A stretch of 5,932 nucleotides of DNA, taken from assembly GCA_900555875.1 (NCBI GenBank), contig USNB01000082.1:1-5932 (forward strand), given 5' to 3'. Positions within the stretch are counted from its first letter, which is position 1; each line of letters begins with the position of its first letter. Made by a program: the position numbers and the translations under genes. Shown piece after piece: positions 1-5,798 of the stretch. The notes under the pieces were generated by a model. It saw only the letters and a program-made list of their open reading frames with translations. It did not search any database and had not been told where the DNA came from. Origin of the DNA: an uncultured Eubacteriales bacterium. GTDB lineage: Bacteria; Bacillota; Clostridia; Christensenellales; Pumilibacteraceae.

Positions 1-690
1 CCTGACGGAAACCTGCCGATCTCCGAAAAGGAAGGCTATGCCTTCATGGGCTGGTACACGGACGCGGACTGCACTGTGGAATACAGCTTCACTACTCTCG
101 TAAAAAGCGATACGACGCTGTACGCCAAGTGGCTCGCCATCCATACTTTCGAAGCGGAATATGTGGATATGACCGGCATGGTCGGCGTGGGTTGGTCGAG
201 CAGCGTTGAAGGCGTGGGACTTATAGACGTGGACAACATGAACGGCGGCGCGAGCGGCGGTTATTATGTGGGCTATATGTACGTCACCGGCAACAAGCTG
301 ACCTTCCACATAACTTCGGACAGCGACGTGAGTGGCTGTGTGCTCGTGCTCCGTCTTACGGGCGAGGGCGAGGATTTCACGCTGACCGACGATGAGATGC
401 CCATCACGGTGAACGGCAACAAAGTGGAATATGACACGCTGGAATTCACGGGCGTGCTCAACCCTACGGACGGTGAACGCCGCCCCTTCAGCAACTTCGT
501 GATAAACGAGAACATCACGCTCGAAGAAGGGGATAACGAGATCGTCATCGAGATAGCCAACAGTAAGAGCCTCGGCGGCACTATGGGGGCTACCGCGCCC
601 ATGTTCGACTGCATGTACATCTATTCCAACGCGGATCTCGAGTGGACGGAAGGCTACTGCCACGAGGAGAACCTCGACGCGTTCAAATGA
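1..690 (+). CDS. Secreted surface protein, C-terminal part: Flg_new repeat plus CBM-like domain (5' end outside window)
   Basis: The open frame runs in from base 1 to a TGA at 688-690, giving 229 residues with no start in the window. Residues about 1-44 match the second half of a Listeria-Bacteroides (Flg_new, InlB B-type) repeat, with GYAFMGWYTDADC followed by a Phe/Leu-rich strand and TTLYAKW. From about residue 48 the protein looks like a CBM6/35-type β-sandwich: it opens with FEAEY, has GGYYVGYMY, a strand ending in a VNGNKVEY turn, LEEGDNEIVIEIA and APMFDCMYIYS, which is the usual closing strand. Such modules bind polysaccharide outside the cell. The end (EENLDAFK) has no LPXTG motif, membrane segment or dockerin, so any anchor must lie upstream. 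The GH3 gene follows after 25 bp, suggesting co-transcription. The domain reading is by eye; the catalytic or main domain, if any, is not visible. The ATG at 46 is internal, not a start. Confidence 0.8.
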   Translation, partial: PDGNLPISEKEGYAFMGWYTDADCTVEYSFTTLVKSDTTLYAKWLAIHTFEAEYVDMTGMVGVGWSSSVEGVGLIDVDNMNGGASGGYYVGYMYVTGNKLTFHITSDSDVSGCVLVLRLTGEGEDFTLTDDEMPITVNGNKVEYDTLEFTGVLNPTDGERRPFSNFVINENITLEEGDNEIVIEIANSKSLGGTMGATAPMFDCMYIYSNADLEWTEGYCHEENLDAFK

Positions 691-701
691 TGTCGGCGCA
701 C

Positions 702-707
702 AAGGAG
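702..707 (+). promoter_or_regulatory. Ribosome binding site of the GH3 gene
   Basis: AAGGAG lies 8 nt before the ATG at 716. A second ATG at 709-711 is closer to the site but is out of frame with the long protein, so 716 is the start. The site sits in the 25-bp gap after the upstream stop codon, consistent with translation from a shared mRNA. Confidence 0.8.
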
Positions 708-715
708 AATGAAAG

Positions 716-3691
716 ATGATAAAAACATTGCTTAAAAGCACCGCCGTCAAAGTATGGCTCATCGTGACCGTCGTCGTGCTCGCGATCGTGATCGCGGTGA
801 GCATCGTCGCAACGACGGTACTTCCCGGGCTGATGGATACTATGTTCGGAGGCGAACGCAGCGAAAAGGTGGGCGGCACGGGCAACAATGCGTATTTCGT
901 AACCGACGAAGGCATAACGGACAAAGCGTCCGCTCTTGCTAACGGCAACGCGGTGAACGAACGGATATGCGAAGAGGGCTTCGTGCTCCTCAAGAACGAC
1001 GACGTTCTTCCGTTAAAGACCTCGTTGAGCGATCCGACGGTGTCCGCGGCTCCCAAAGTGAGCGTGTTCGGCAAGAACAGCGTCAACATGTCTTACGGCA
1101 GTTCCGGCAGCGTCGGCGGCAGCATAACCGACCCTGCCACCATCTTCGACAGTCTGGAGACGGCGGGCTACGACGTAAACGAAACGCTGAAGAGCTTCTA
1201 TGAGGATAACGACCAGTCAGGCGATCCCCGTCCGTCCGCGCCGAGCATGGCGTCGGGCGCGATACCTTCGGGGTTCGCCACGGGCGAGACGGATCCGGAT
1301 ACTTATCCGGACAACGTTATCTCCTCATTCAAGGAGTACAACGATATGGCGCTCGTGGTCATCACGCGTACTAGCGGCGAGAACTCCGATCTTCCCACGA
1401 CCATGATAAACACCACCGGTGCGATGAGCGCTTCGGACCATTATCTCGAGCTGGACGAGAACGAGCAGAAAATGCTCAGGCTCGCCTGCGAGAATTTCGA
1501 GAATGTCGTGCTCATCGTCAACTCGGGCACGCCTATCGAGCTGGGTTTCCTCGATGCGGCGCCTGACGGCGACGATACCGTGATAAACTATGACTTCGCG
1601 TCCGGCGTGGGGGCGGCTCTTCAGATAGGGCTCACCGGTCAGACAGGTATGATGGCTCTCGGCCGCGTGCTCTCGGGCGCAGTCGATCCTTCGGGACGCA
1701 TAACGGACACTTATGCGCGCGATTTCATGAAGATCCCCGCCGTGGAGAATTTCAGCGTAAAAGGGCAGGCGGATCTCGACAGTTACACGGTGGGCGGTAA
1801 AGCGCAGACTCAGTGGTTCATAGACTATGAAGAGGGTATTTACGTCGGTTACCGCTATTTCGAGACGCGAGGAACGGATGACGAAGAGTGGTACGACGCC
1901 AACGTCGTTTACCCGATGGGCTACGGTCTGTCATACACGACGTTCACGCAGGAGATCGTGGACGACAAGACGAACATCGGAGCCTCTTCCTCGTGGGACG
2001 ATGAGACGAAAGATCTTTCCGTTACTGTAAAGGTCACGAACACGGGCGACTATGCGGGCAAGGAAGTCGTGCAGATATATGCGGAGCTGCCGTATACCGC
2101 GGGAGAGGTGGAAAAGCCCTGCAAGGTGCTCGTGGGCTTTGCCAAAACGGATATGCTCTATCCCGCGACCGAAGCGGGCGAGGATAAGCCCAACTCTCAG
2201 GAAGTGACGGTGACGTTCGATCCTTACGACTTTGCGTCTTACGACTATACCGATGCGAACGATAACGGTAAGAGCGTGTACGAGCTCGATGCAGGCAGTT
2301 ATACGTTCGTGGTCGGAAAGAACGCTCATGAAGAGTTCGACAGCGTGACCACCGAGCTTAAGAGCGACGTTATCTACGAGGTCGATCCCGTTACGAAATA
2401 CGAAGTGAAGGATCGGTTCGGAGACGCCGACGATCAGCTGGGCAGCGTGCTTTCGCGCAACGCGTGGGACGGCACATATCCCGCCATGCGCACTGCAGAT
2501 GAAAAGGCCGCGCAGCAGAGCTTTATCGACGACCTGCGCACGAACAAGAGTAGCGGCAATCCTCTCACCGCGGAGAGCGAGGAAGTGAAAGCAGCGGCAG
2601 ACCGTACGCCCGCCCGCTCCAAGGATCGCGAGGGGCTGCAACTTTACGAGCTGCGCACGCTGCCTGCAAACGACGGGCGTTGGGACGAGCTCCTTAGACG
2701 CATAACCGTCAGCTCGCTTTGGGATACTCTCAGCAACTGCGCGTTCAAGACACCTTCCATAGATTACATAGGCAAGCCGGAGACCATAGATACCGACGGG
2801 CCCGCGGGCTTCACCAAGTTCATGGGCAGCGGCGAGATCGTGACGGGTACCTGCGTATACTGCTGTGAACCCGTGATCGCGGCTACGTGGAATGTTGAGC
2901 TTGCCGAAGCGATGGGCAGAGCGGTAGGCAACGAAGGGCTGATAGGTTACGAGAAAGAGAACAGGGCATATTCCGGTTGGTATGCGCCCGGCGTCAACCT
3001 GCATCGCACGCCTTTCGGCGGGCGTAATCCCGAGTATTACAGCGAGGATCCCGTCCTTACGGGTCTCATGGCTTCCGCCGTAATACGCGGCGCGGCGAGC
3101 AAGGGCGTGTACTGCTATGTCAAGCACTTTGCTGCGAACGAGCAGGAGACCCACCGCGGCGGTGTGTGCACATGGCTCACCGAGCAGGCGCTACGCGAAT
3201 TGTACCTCAAGCCTTTCGAGATCGCCGTAAAAGACGGCGGGACGACCGCCATGATGAGCTCGTTCAACCGCATAGGCACGAAATGGACGGGCGGCGATTA
3301 CCGCCTGATGACGGAAGTGCTGCGCAAGGAATGGGGCTTCGCGGGTACCGTGATATGCGACTTTGCGTCCAACCAGCCCCACATGGATATGGAGCAGATG
3401 GTGTACGCTGGCGGCGATACATGGCTGGATACGATCATGCCTTCCGAGTGGTATGACTCCGACGATCCTCTCGACATATACGTCATGCAGGAAGCCGTAA
3501 AGCACGTGCTTTATACGGTAGCTAACAGTAATGCGATGAACGGCATAGGCGAGGGTGTCATATACAAAACATATATGGCTTATTGGCGTATCGCGCTGAT
3601 CGTGATAGACGTCGTCGTTCCCGTCGGCCTTATCGCCTGGGGAGCGGCAGTGATCGTCCGTGCGATAAAGAAGTCGAAAAAGACTTCCTAA
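716..3691 (+). CDS. Membrane-anchored glycoside hydrolase family 3 enzyme (β-glucosidase type) with permuted domain order
   Basis: This is a 991-residue GH3 hydrolase expected to remove terminal β-linked sugars, acting outside the membrane. Residues 13-36 are a membrane segment. The GH3 C-terminal domain comes first (about 80-410), with EGFVLLKN near 87 and YPMGYGLSY at 399-407. A fibronectin-III-like domain follows (about 425-535, VTNTGDYAGKEVVQIY). The TIM-barrel domain is last (about 650-910), with DTDGPAG at 692-698, NPEYYSEDP at 771-779 and KHF at 803-805. Asp882 in VICDF is the expected nucleophile; Glu222 in TRTSGENSDL is the putative acid/base. A second membrane segment (about 959-981) ends in a Lys-rich tail. 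This swapped order is known from clostridial β-glucosidases such as that of Ruminococcus albus. Both catalytic residues are present, so it should be active. Exact substrate (glucoside, xyloside or N-acetylglucosaminide) cannot be read from sequence. It probably forms an operon with the CBM-bearing protein upstream. Confidence 0.95.
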   Translation: MIKTLLKSTAVKVWLIVTVVVLAIVIAVSIVATTVLPGLMDTMFGGERSEKVGGTGNNAYFVTDEGITDKASALANGNAVNERICEEGFVLLKNDDVLPLKTSLSDPTVSAAPKVSVFGKNSVNMSYGSSGSVGGSITDPATIFDSLETAGYDVNETLKSFYEDNDQSGDPRPSAPSMASGAIPSGFATGETDPDTYPDNVISSFKEYNDMALVVITRTSGENSDLPTTMINTTGAMSASDHYLELDENEQKMLRLACENFENVVLIVNSGTPIELGFLDAAPDGDDTVINYDFASGVGAALQIGLTGQTGMMALGRVLSGAVDPSGRITDTYARDFMKIPAVENFSVKGQADLDSYTVGGKAQTQWFIDYEEGIYVGYRYFETRGTDDEEWYDANVVYPMGYGLSYTTFTQEIVDDKTNIGASSSWDDETKDLSVTVKVTNTGDYAGKEVVQIYAELPYTAGEVEKPCKVLVGFAKTDMLYPATEAGEDKPNSQEVTVTFDPYDFASYDYTDANDNGKSVYELDAGSYTFVVGKNAHEEFDSVTTELKSDVIYEVDPVTKYEVKDRFGDADDQLGSVLSRNAWDGTYPAMRTADEKAAQQSFIDDLRTNKSSGNPLTAESEEVKAAADRTPARSKDREGLQLYELRTLPANDGRWDELLRRITVSSLWDTLSNCAFKTPSIDYIGKPETIDTDGPAGFTKFMGSGEIVTGTCVYCCEPVIAATWNVELAEAMGRAVGNEGLIGYEKENRAYSGWYAPGVNLHRTPFGGRNPEYYSEDPVLTGLMASAVIRGAASKGVYCYVKHFAANEQETHRGGVCTWLTEQALRELYLKPFEIAVKDGGTTAMMSSFNRIGTKWTGGDYRLMTEVLRKEWGFAGTVICDFASNQPHMDMEQMVYAGGDTWLDTIMPSEWYDSDDPLDIYVMQEAVKHVLYTVANSNAMNGIGEGVIYKTYMAYWRIALIVIDVVVPVGLIAWGAAVIVRAIKKSKKTS

Positions 3692-3711
3692 GCGGGCGAG
3701 AAATAACAGCG

Positions 3712-3748
3712 TTGCCACTGCGGGATCTTAGCGACCCGCATGCGGTAA
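3712..3748 (+). other. Hairpin shortly after the GH3 stop codon
   Basis: TGCGGG (3719-3724) pairs with CCCGCA (3735-3740) around a 10-nt loop. The outer bases 3712-3716 (TTGCC) can pair with 3744-3748 (GGTAA), including one G-U pair. No T-run follows, so it is not a classical terminator; it may protect the mRNA 3' end or slow polymerase. It is the first of three hairpins in the 157-bp gap between the GH3 gene and purF. Confidence 0.5.
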
Positions 3749-3763
3749 TGTTATACACCACGA

Positions 3764-3800
3764 GAAACGGCGTGCTTACCCCCTCATGGCGCGCCGTTTC
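3764..3800 (+). terminator. Possible terminator hairpin of the CBM-GH3 operon
   Basis: GAAACGGCG (3764-3772) pairs perfectly with CGCCGTTTC (3792-3800), a 9-bp stem with a 19-nt loop. The following bases (GCTTTGTCTA) are only mildly T-rich. Its place between two genes with separate functions, and before a strong new promoter, supports a role in ending the upstream transcript. The long loop and weak T-tract keep confidence low. Confidence 0.4.
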
Positions 3801-3810
3801 GCTTTGTCTA

Positions 3811-3826
3811 CGCCGCGCTTGCGGCG
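3811..3826 (+). terminator. Short GC-rich hairpin before the purF promoter
   Basis: CGCCGC and GCGGCG form a 6-bp stem around a GCTT tetraloop, followed by the A/T-rich stretch GAATATTTAGGAATATA. It ends 22 bp before the purF -35 box. It could finish off read-through from the GH3 operon. The A/T stretch also contains two GGAATAT copies (from 3826 and 3836), which could be a protein site, though nothing identifies one. Confidence 0.4.
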
Positions 3827-3848
3827 GAATATTTAGGAATATACTTTC

Positions 3849-3877
3849 TTGACAATCGTCTGCGGAAATTATATAAT
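3849..3877 (+). promoter_or_regulatory. Perfect-consensus vegetative promoter of purF
   Basis: TTGACA at 3849-3854 and TATAAT at 3872-3877 are separated by exactly 17 bp, the full consensus for the housekeeping sigma factor (σA/σ70). Transcription should begin near 3884, leaving an untranslated leader of about 19 nt. That is too short for a purine riboswitch, so if purF is regulated the control must act on promoter binding or elsewhere. The TTG of the -35 box is in frame with purF and would be a false start. Confidence 0.85.
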
Positions 3878-3892
3878 GGTCGTACACGAAAC

Positions 3893-3900
3893 AGGAGAGG
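3893..3900 (+). promoter_or_regulatory. Ribosome binding site of purF
   Basis: AGGAGAGG precedes the ATG at 3903, with 5 nt between the AGGAG core and the start. It fixes the start at 3903 rather than the in-frame TTG at 3849 (inside the promoter) or the ATG at 3921. The last of these would leave only a 4-residue propeptide. Confidence 0.8.
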
Positions 3901-3902
3901 AT

Positions 3903-5285
3903 ATGTATTTCTGCGATAACATGAGAGAAGAGTGCGGCGTCATAGGCATGTTCGACCTTGGCGGAGGAGACGTGGGAAGAGATCTTTGTTACGGTCTGTT
4001 CGCGCTCCAGCACAGGGGACATCTGAGCTGCGGCGTCGTAGTCAACGACAATTACAGACTCACGCGCATAAAGGATAACGGCCACGTCAACGACGTGTTC
4101 GACGTGCGCACGATAGAATCGCTTAAAGGCAAGATAGGCGTGGGCCACGTGCGTTTCAACAGCGGCGACGATCTGCGCGAGAACATCCAGCCCATAACGA
4201 CGCGTTATTGCAAAGGCACGATCAGCCTCGCAAAGAACGGTTATATAACGAACGCGGAACATCTGCGTACCGCGCTCGAGGATGACGGCGCGATATTTCA
4301 GTCCACCCGCGACACCGAGGTCATCATGCACCTCATCGCCCGCGCGAGAACGACGTGCCCCAGCGCGGAAACGAGCATGCTCGAGGTGATGGACAGCATA
4401 GAGGGCGCGTATTCCATGATACTTATGTCGCCCAAAAAGCTCATCGCGGTGCGCGATCCGCGCGGGTTCCGTCCGCTCTGCATGGGAAGAAAAGGGACAG
4501 CCGTCGTGTTCGCGAGCGAGACCTGCGCTCTTGACGCGATGGGCGCGGAGTACGAACGCGACATCGAGCCGGGCGAACTGGTCTGCGTGGACGAGAAGTA
4601 CGGCGTGCGTTCTTTCCGGGATTTTTGCGGCAAACGCACCAGCCTTTGCATGTACGAATACGTATATTTCGCCCGTCCCGATTCCATACTCGACGGCAAC
4701 GAGGTGTACGCCTTCCGCGAAAAGGCGGGAAGACTGCTCGCAAAGGCCTGCCCCGCGGATGCGGACGTCGTCTGCGGCGTGCCGGACGGCGGTACGGTAT
4801 ATGCTCAGGGGTACGCCAACGAGACGGGGCTTCCGCTCAAGGCGGGCGTTATGAAGAACAAATTTTCTTCGCGCAATCTGTTCACTCACGATTCCGCGGG
4901 CAGAGATAAGGCGATAAAGCTGAAATACAACGTCCTGCGGCAGACGGTGGGCGGGAAGCGGGTCGCTCTCGTGGACGATTCGCTCATGATGGGCGATACC
5001 GCAAGACGGATCATAACCATGCTGAAGGACGCGGGAGCGAAGGAAGTGCATCTTCGCATAGGTTCGCCGCGCATCATACACAAATGTCTTTACGGCGTGC
5101 AGATGCCGGATGAGGACAAACTGCTCGCCGCCTGCGGCCGCACGAACGAGGATATGTGCGCCTATCTCGGATGCGATTCCATAGGCTTCCTTCCGATAGA
5201 CGCGCTTTCCGAGACCGGGCTTTGCAATAAATTCTCATACTGCACTTCGTGTCTTGACAGGAAGATGCATCTTAGGATGAAGTAA
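3903..5285 (+). CDS. purF: Amidophosphoribosyltransferase (glutamine-PRPP amidotransferase), divergent
   Basis: PurF makes 5-phosphoribosylamine from PRPP and glutamine, the first committed step of purine synthesis, in the cytoplasm. The product is 460 residues, a normal length. A 10-residue propeptide (MYFCDNMREE) precedes Cys11, which becomes the N-terminal nucleophile of the Ntn glutaminase domain. Arg84 (HVRF), Asn112-Gly113 (KNGY) and Asp137 (RDTEV) match the glutaminase residues Arg73, Asn101-Gly102 and Asp127 of mature E. coli PurF. The phosphoribosyltransferase domain has VPDGG, KNKFSSRNLF and VDDSLMMGDTA (357-367, PRPP loop). Cys249, Cys395, Cys447 and Cys450 correspond to the four 4Fe-4S ligands of the Bacillus-type enzyme. 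Several usually strict positions differ, notably AHNGN to AKNGY and SIVRGTTS to SLMMGDTA, so it may be a lineage variant or a second PurF copy. No other purine gene lies in the window; it has its own promoter and appears monocistronic. Confidence 0.93.
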   Translation: MYFCDNMREECGVIGMFDLGGGDVGRDLCYGLFALQHRGHLSCGVVVNDNYRLTRIKDNGHVNDVFDVRTIESLKGKIGVGHVRFNSGDDLRENIQPITTRYCKGTISLAKNGYITNAEHLRTALEDDGAIFQSTRDTEVIMHLIARARTTCPSAETSMLEVMDSIEGAYSMILMSPKKLIAVRDPRGFRPLCMGRKGTAVVFASETCALDAMGAEYERDIEPGELVCVDEKYGVRSFRDFCGKRTSLCMYEYVYFARPDSILDGNEVYAFREKAGRLLAKACPADADVVCGVPDGGTVYAQGYANETGLPLKAGVMKNKFSSRNLFTHDSAGRDKAIKLKYNVLRQTVGGKRVALVDDSLMMGDTARRIITMLKDAGAKEVHLRIGSPRIIHKCLYGVQMPDEDKLLAACGRTNEDMCAYLGCDSIGFLPIDALSETGLCNKFSYCTSCLDRKMHLRMK

Positions 5286-5290
5286 AGGAC

Positions 5291-5343
5291 GGCGCATAGC
5301 ACTACTCTGACGGGCTACGTGCTCCGAGAGCGTGCATAGCGCC
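5291..5343 (+). other. Stem-loop starting 5 nt after the purF stop
   Basis: GGCGC (5291-5295) pairs with GCGCC (5339-5343). After a symmetric ATA/ATA internal loop, GCAC (5299-5302) pairs with GTGC (5332-5335). CTCT (5305-5308) and CGG (5311-5313) then pair with AGAG (5327-5330) and CCG (5324-5326). No T-run follows, so it is probably not an intrinsic terminator. It may stabilise the purF mRNA end, or be a very worn copy of the repeat units downstream: the order GCACTAC, GGCTAC, GCTCC is shared with them. Confidence 0.5.
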
Positions 5344-5365
5344 GCTGATACGCGCATCCGTGGGA

Positions 5366-5465
5366 GGTCACGTACTCCGCCTTGCCATACTGGCTACGGC
5401 GACAAAGGTACGCTCCCGCCCGGCGGCTGCACGTCTGAGCGGCACTCTGCACGCTTTCGGCAAGC
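5366..5465 (+). repeat. Tandem repeat unit A (about 100 bp)
   Basis: The unit begins GGTCACGTACTCCGCCTTGC and ends at TTCGGCAAGC, with the next unit following directly. It folds into a nested hairpin: CGTAC (5371-5375) with GTACG (5408-5412), CGCC (5378-5381) with GGCG (5398-5401), and GCCA (5384-5387) with TGGC (5391-5394). An outer GGGAG (5362-5366) with CTCCC (5413-5417) extends it. A second small hairpin, CGCTT (5452-5456) with AAGCG (5462-5466), sits at the junction with unit B. Function unknown. Confidence 0.7.
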
Positions 5466-5565
5466 GGTCACGTATTCAGCCTCGCGCTACCGCTTGCTCG
5501 GCTACAGAGGTATGCTCCCTCACCAGCTGCCCGCCTAAGCGGCATTCTCTGCCGTCCGCAGTTAT
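5466..5565 (+). repeat. Tandem repeat unit B (about 100 bp), diverged
   Basis: The unit begins GGTCACGTATTCAGCCTCGC, exactly 100 bp after unit A. It shares AGGTATGCTCC (unit A: AGGTACGCTCC) and AAGCGGCATTCT (unit A: GAGCGGCACTCT). The equivalent stems remain possible: CGTAT (5471-5475) with GTATG (5510-5514) using two G-U pairs, AGCC (5478-5481) with GGCT (5500-5503), and GCG (5484-5486) with CGC (5491-5493). The outer GGGAG/CTCCC stem of unit A is lost. The downstream limit of the unit is inferred from the period, as similarity fades beyond about 5550. Confidence 0.65.
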
Positions 5566-5648
5566 GGAAGTAGGGAAGAGGACGCCTTCGGCACGAACGA
5601 TGAGTTCCCACCCACCCGAATAAGATTATCATTTCTGACCGCATTCCA

Positions 5649-5690
5649 TGCCTCCCCTTAGTCAGCTCCCTTCGGCAAGAAGGGGAGGCA
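5649..5690. repeat. Stem-loop with perfect 11-bp arms
   Basis: TGCCTCCCCTT (5649-5659) and AAGGGGAGGCA (5680-5690) are exact complements around a 20-nt loop containing CCCTTCGGCAAG. Neither side has a T-run, so it is not a standard terminator. Similar CCTCCCCTT...TTCGGCAAG-type palindromes are, from memory, scattered between genes in gut Clostridia, so this may be one copy of a genome-wide dispersed repeat. That needs a genome search to confirm. Confidence 0.65.
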
Positions 5691-5733
5691 AGAGAACGGA
5701 CTCGCTTCGCTCGTAACTAATATAAAATACTAA

Positions 5734-5755
5734 CGCGCATGACAAGTCATGCGCG
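5734..5755. terminator. Palindrome, possible bidirectional terminator
   Basis: CGCGCATGAC (5734-5743) and GTCATGCGCG (5746-5755) are perfect complements with only AA between them, in practice a 9-bp stem with a CAAG loop. On the + strand ACTTCTTTATGT follows; on the - strand TTAGTATTTTATATT follows, so both sides are T-rich, the - strand more so. It could end transcripts from purF and from a convergent gene beyond the window, or be a protein-binding palindrome. A terminator seems the likelier reading. Confidence 0.5.
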
Positions 5756-5785
5756 ACTTCTTTATGTGGAAAGCAGACTGAGTTG

Positions 5786-5791
5786 TATAAT
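5786..5791 (+). promoter_or_regulatory. Candidate -10 box (TATAAT) before the terminal structured element
   Basis: TATAAT is a perfect -10 hexamer, and the start would fall near 5797-5799, four or so bases before the first paired base of the long inverted repeat. No good TTGACA lies at the right distance (TATGTG at 5763-5768 with 17 bp spacing), and the bases before it (TTG) miss the extended -10 TGN by one position. Plausible but weaker than the purF promoter. Confidence 0.45.
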
Positions 5792-5798
5792 AGAATTC

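Noticed and set aside
716..830. Cleavable signal peptide on the GH3 enzyme
   Set aside because: The hydrophobic stretch is long (about 24 residues) with no clear small-X-small cleavage site after it, and a second membrane segment ends the protein, so an uncleaved anchor fits better.
1931..3154. Long open frame (about 407 codons) on the - strand inside the GH3 gene
   Set aside because: It lies opposite a clearly homologous GH3 coding region, has a low-complexity Arg/His/Val-rich product and no family resemblance; a codon-bias shadow.
3849..3902. TTG start giving an 18-residue longer PurF
   Set aside because: The codon is part of a perfect -35 box and lies upstream of the expected transcription start; AGGAG sits properly before 3903, which also gives a typical 10-residue propeptide.
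3630..5081. Long open frame (about 483 codons) on the - strand across purF and the spacer
   Set aside because: It is antisense to purF and its strong promoter, and its product resembles nothing recognisable. Its length reflects GC-biased codons on the other strand.
5291..5343. tRNA or small known RNA after purF
   Set aside because: The fold is a single extended stem of 53 nt with no cloverleaf arms or T-loop motif.
5366..5565. CRISPR-like array
   Set aside because: The units are diverged along their whole length and adjoin one another. There is no short constant repeat with unique spacers and no cas gene.
5332..5623. Two overlapping + strand open frames of 68 and 87 codons
   Set aside because: They cross tandem units with a 100-bp period, so the frame changes between units; no ribosome binding site fits and the stems, not the codons, are conserved.
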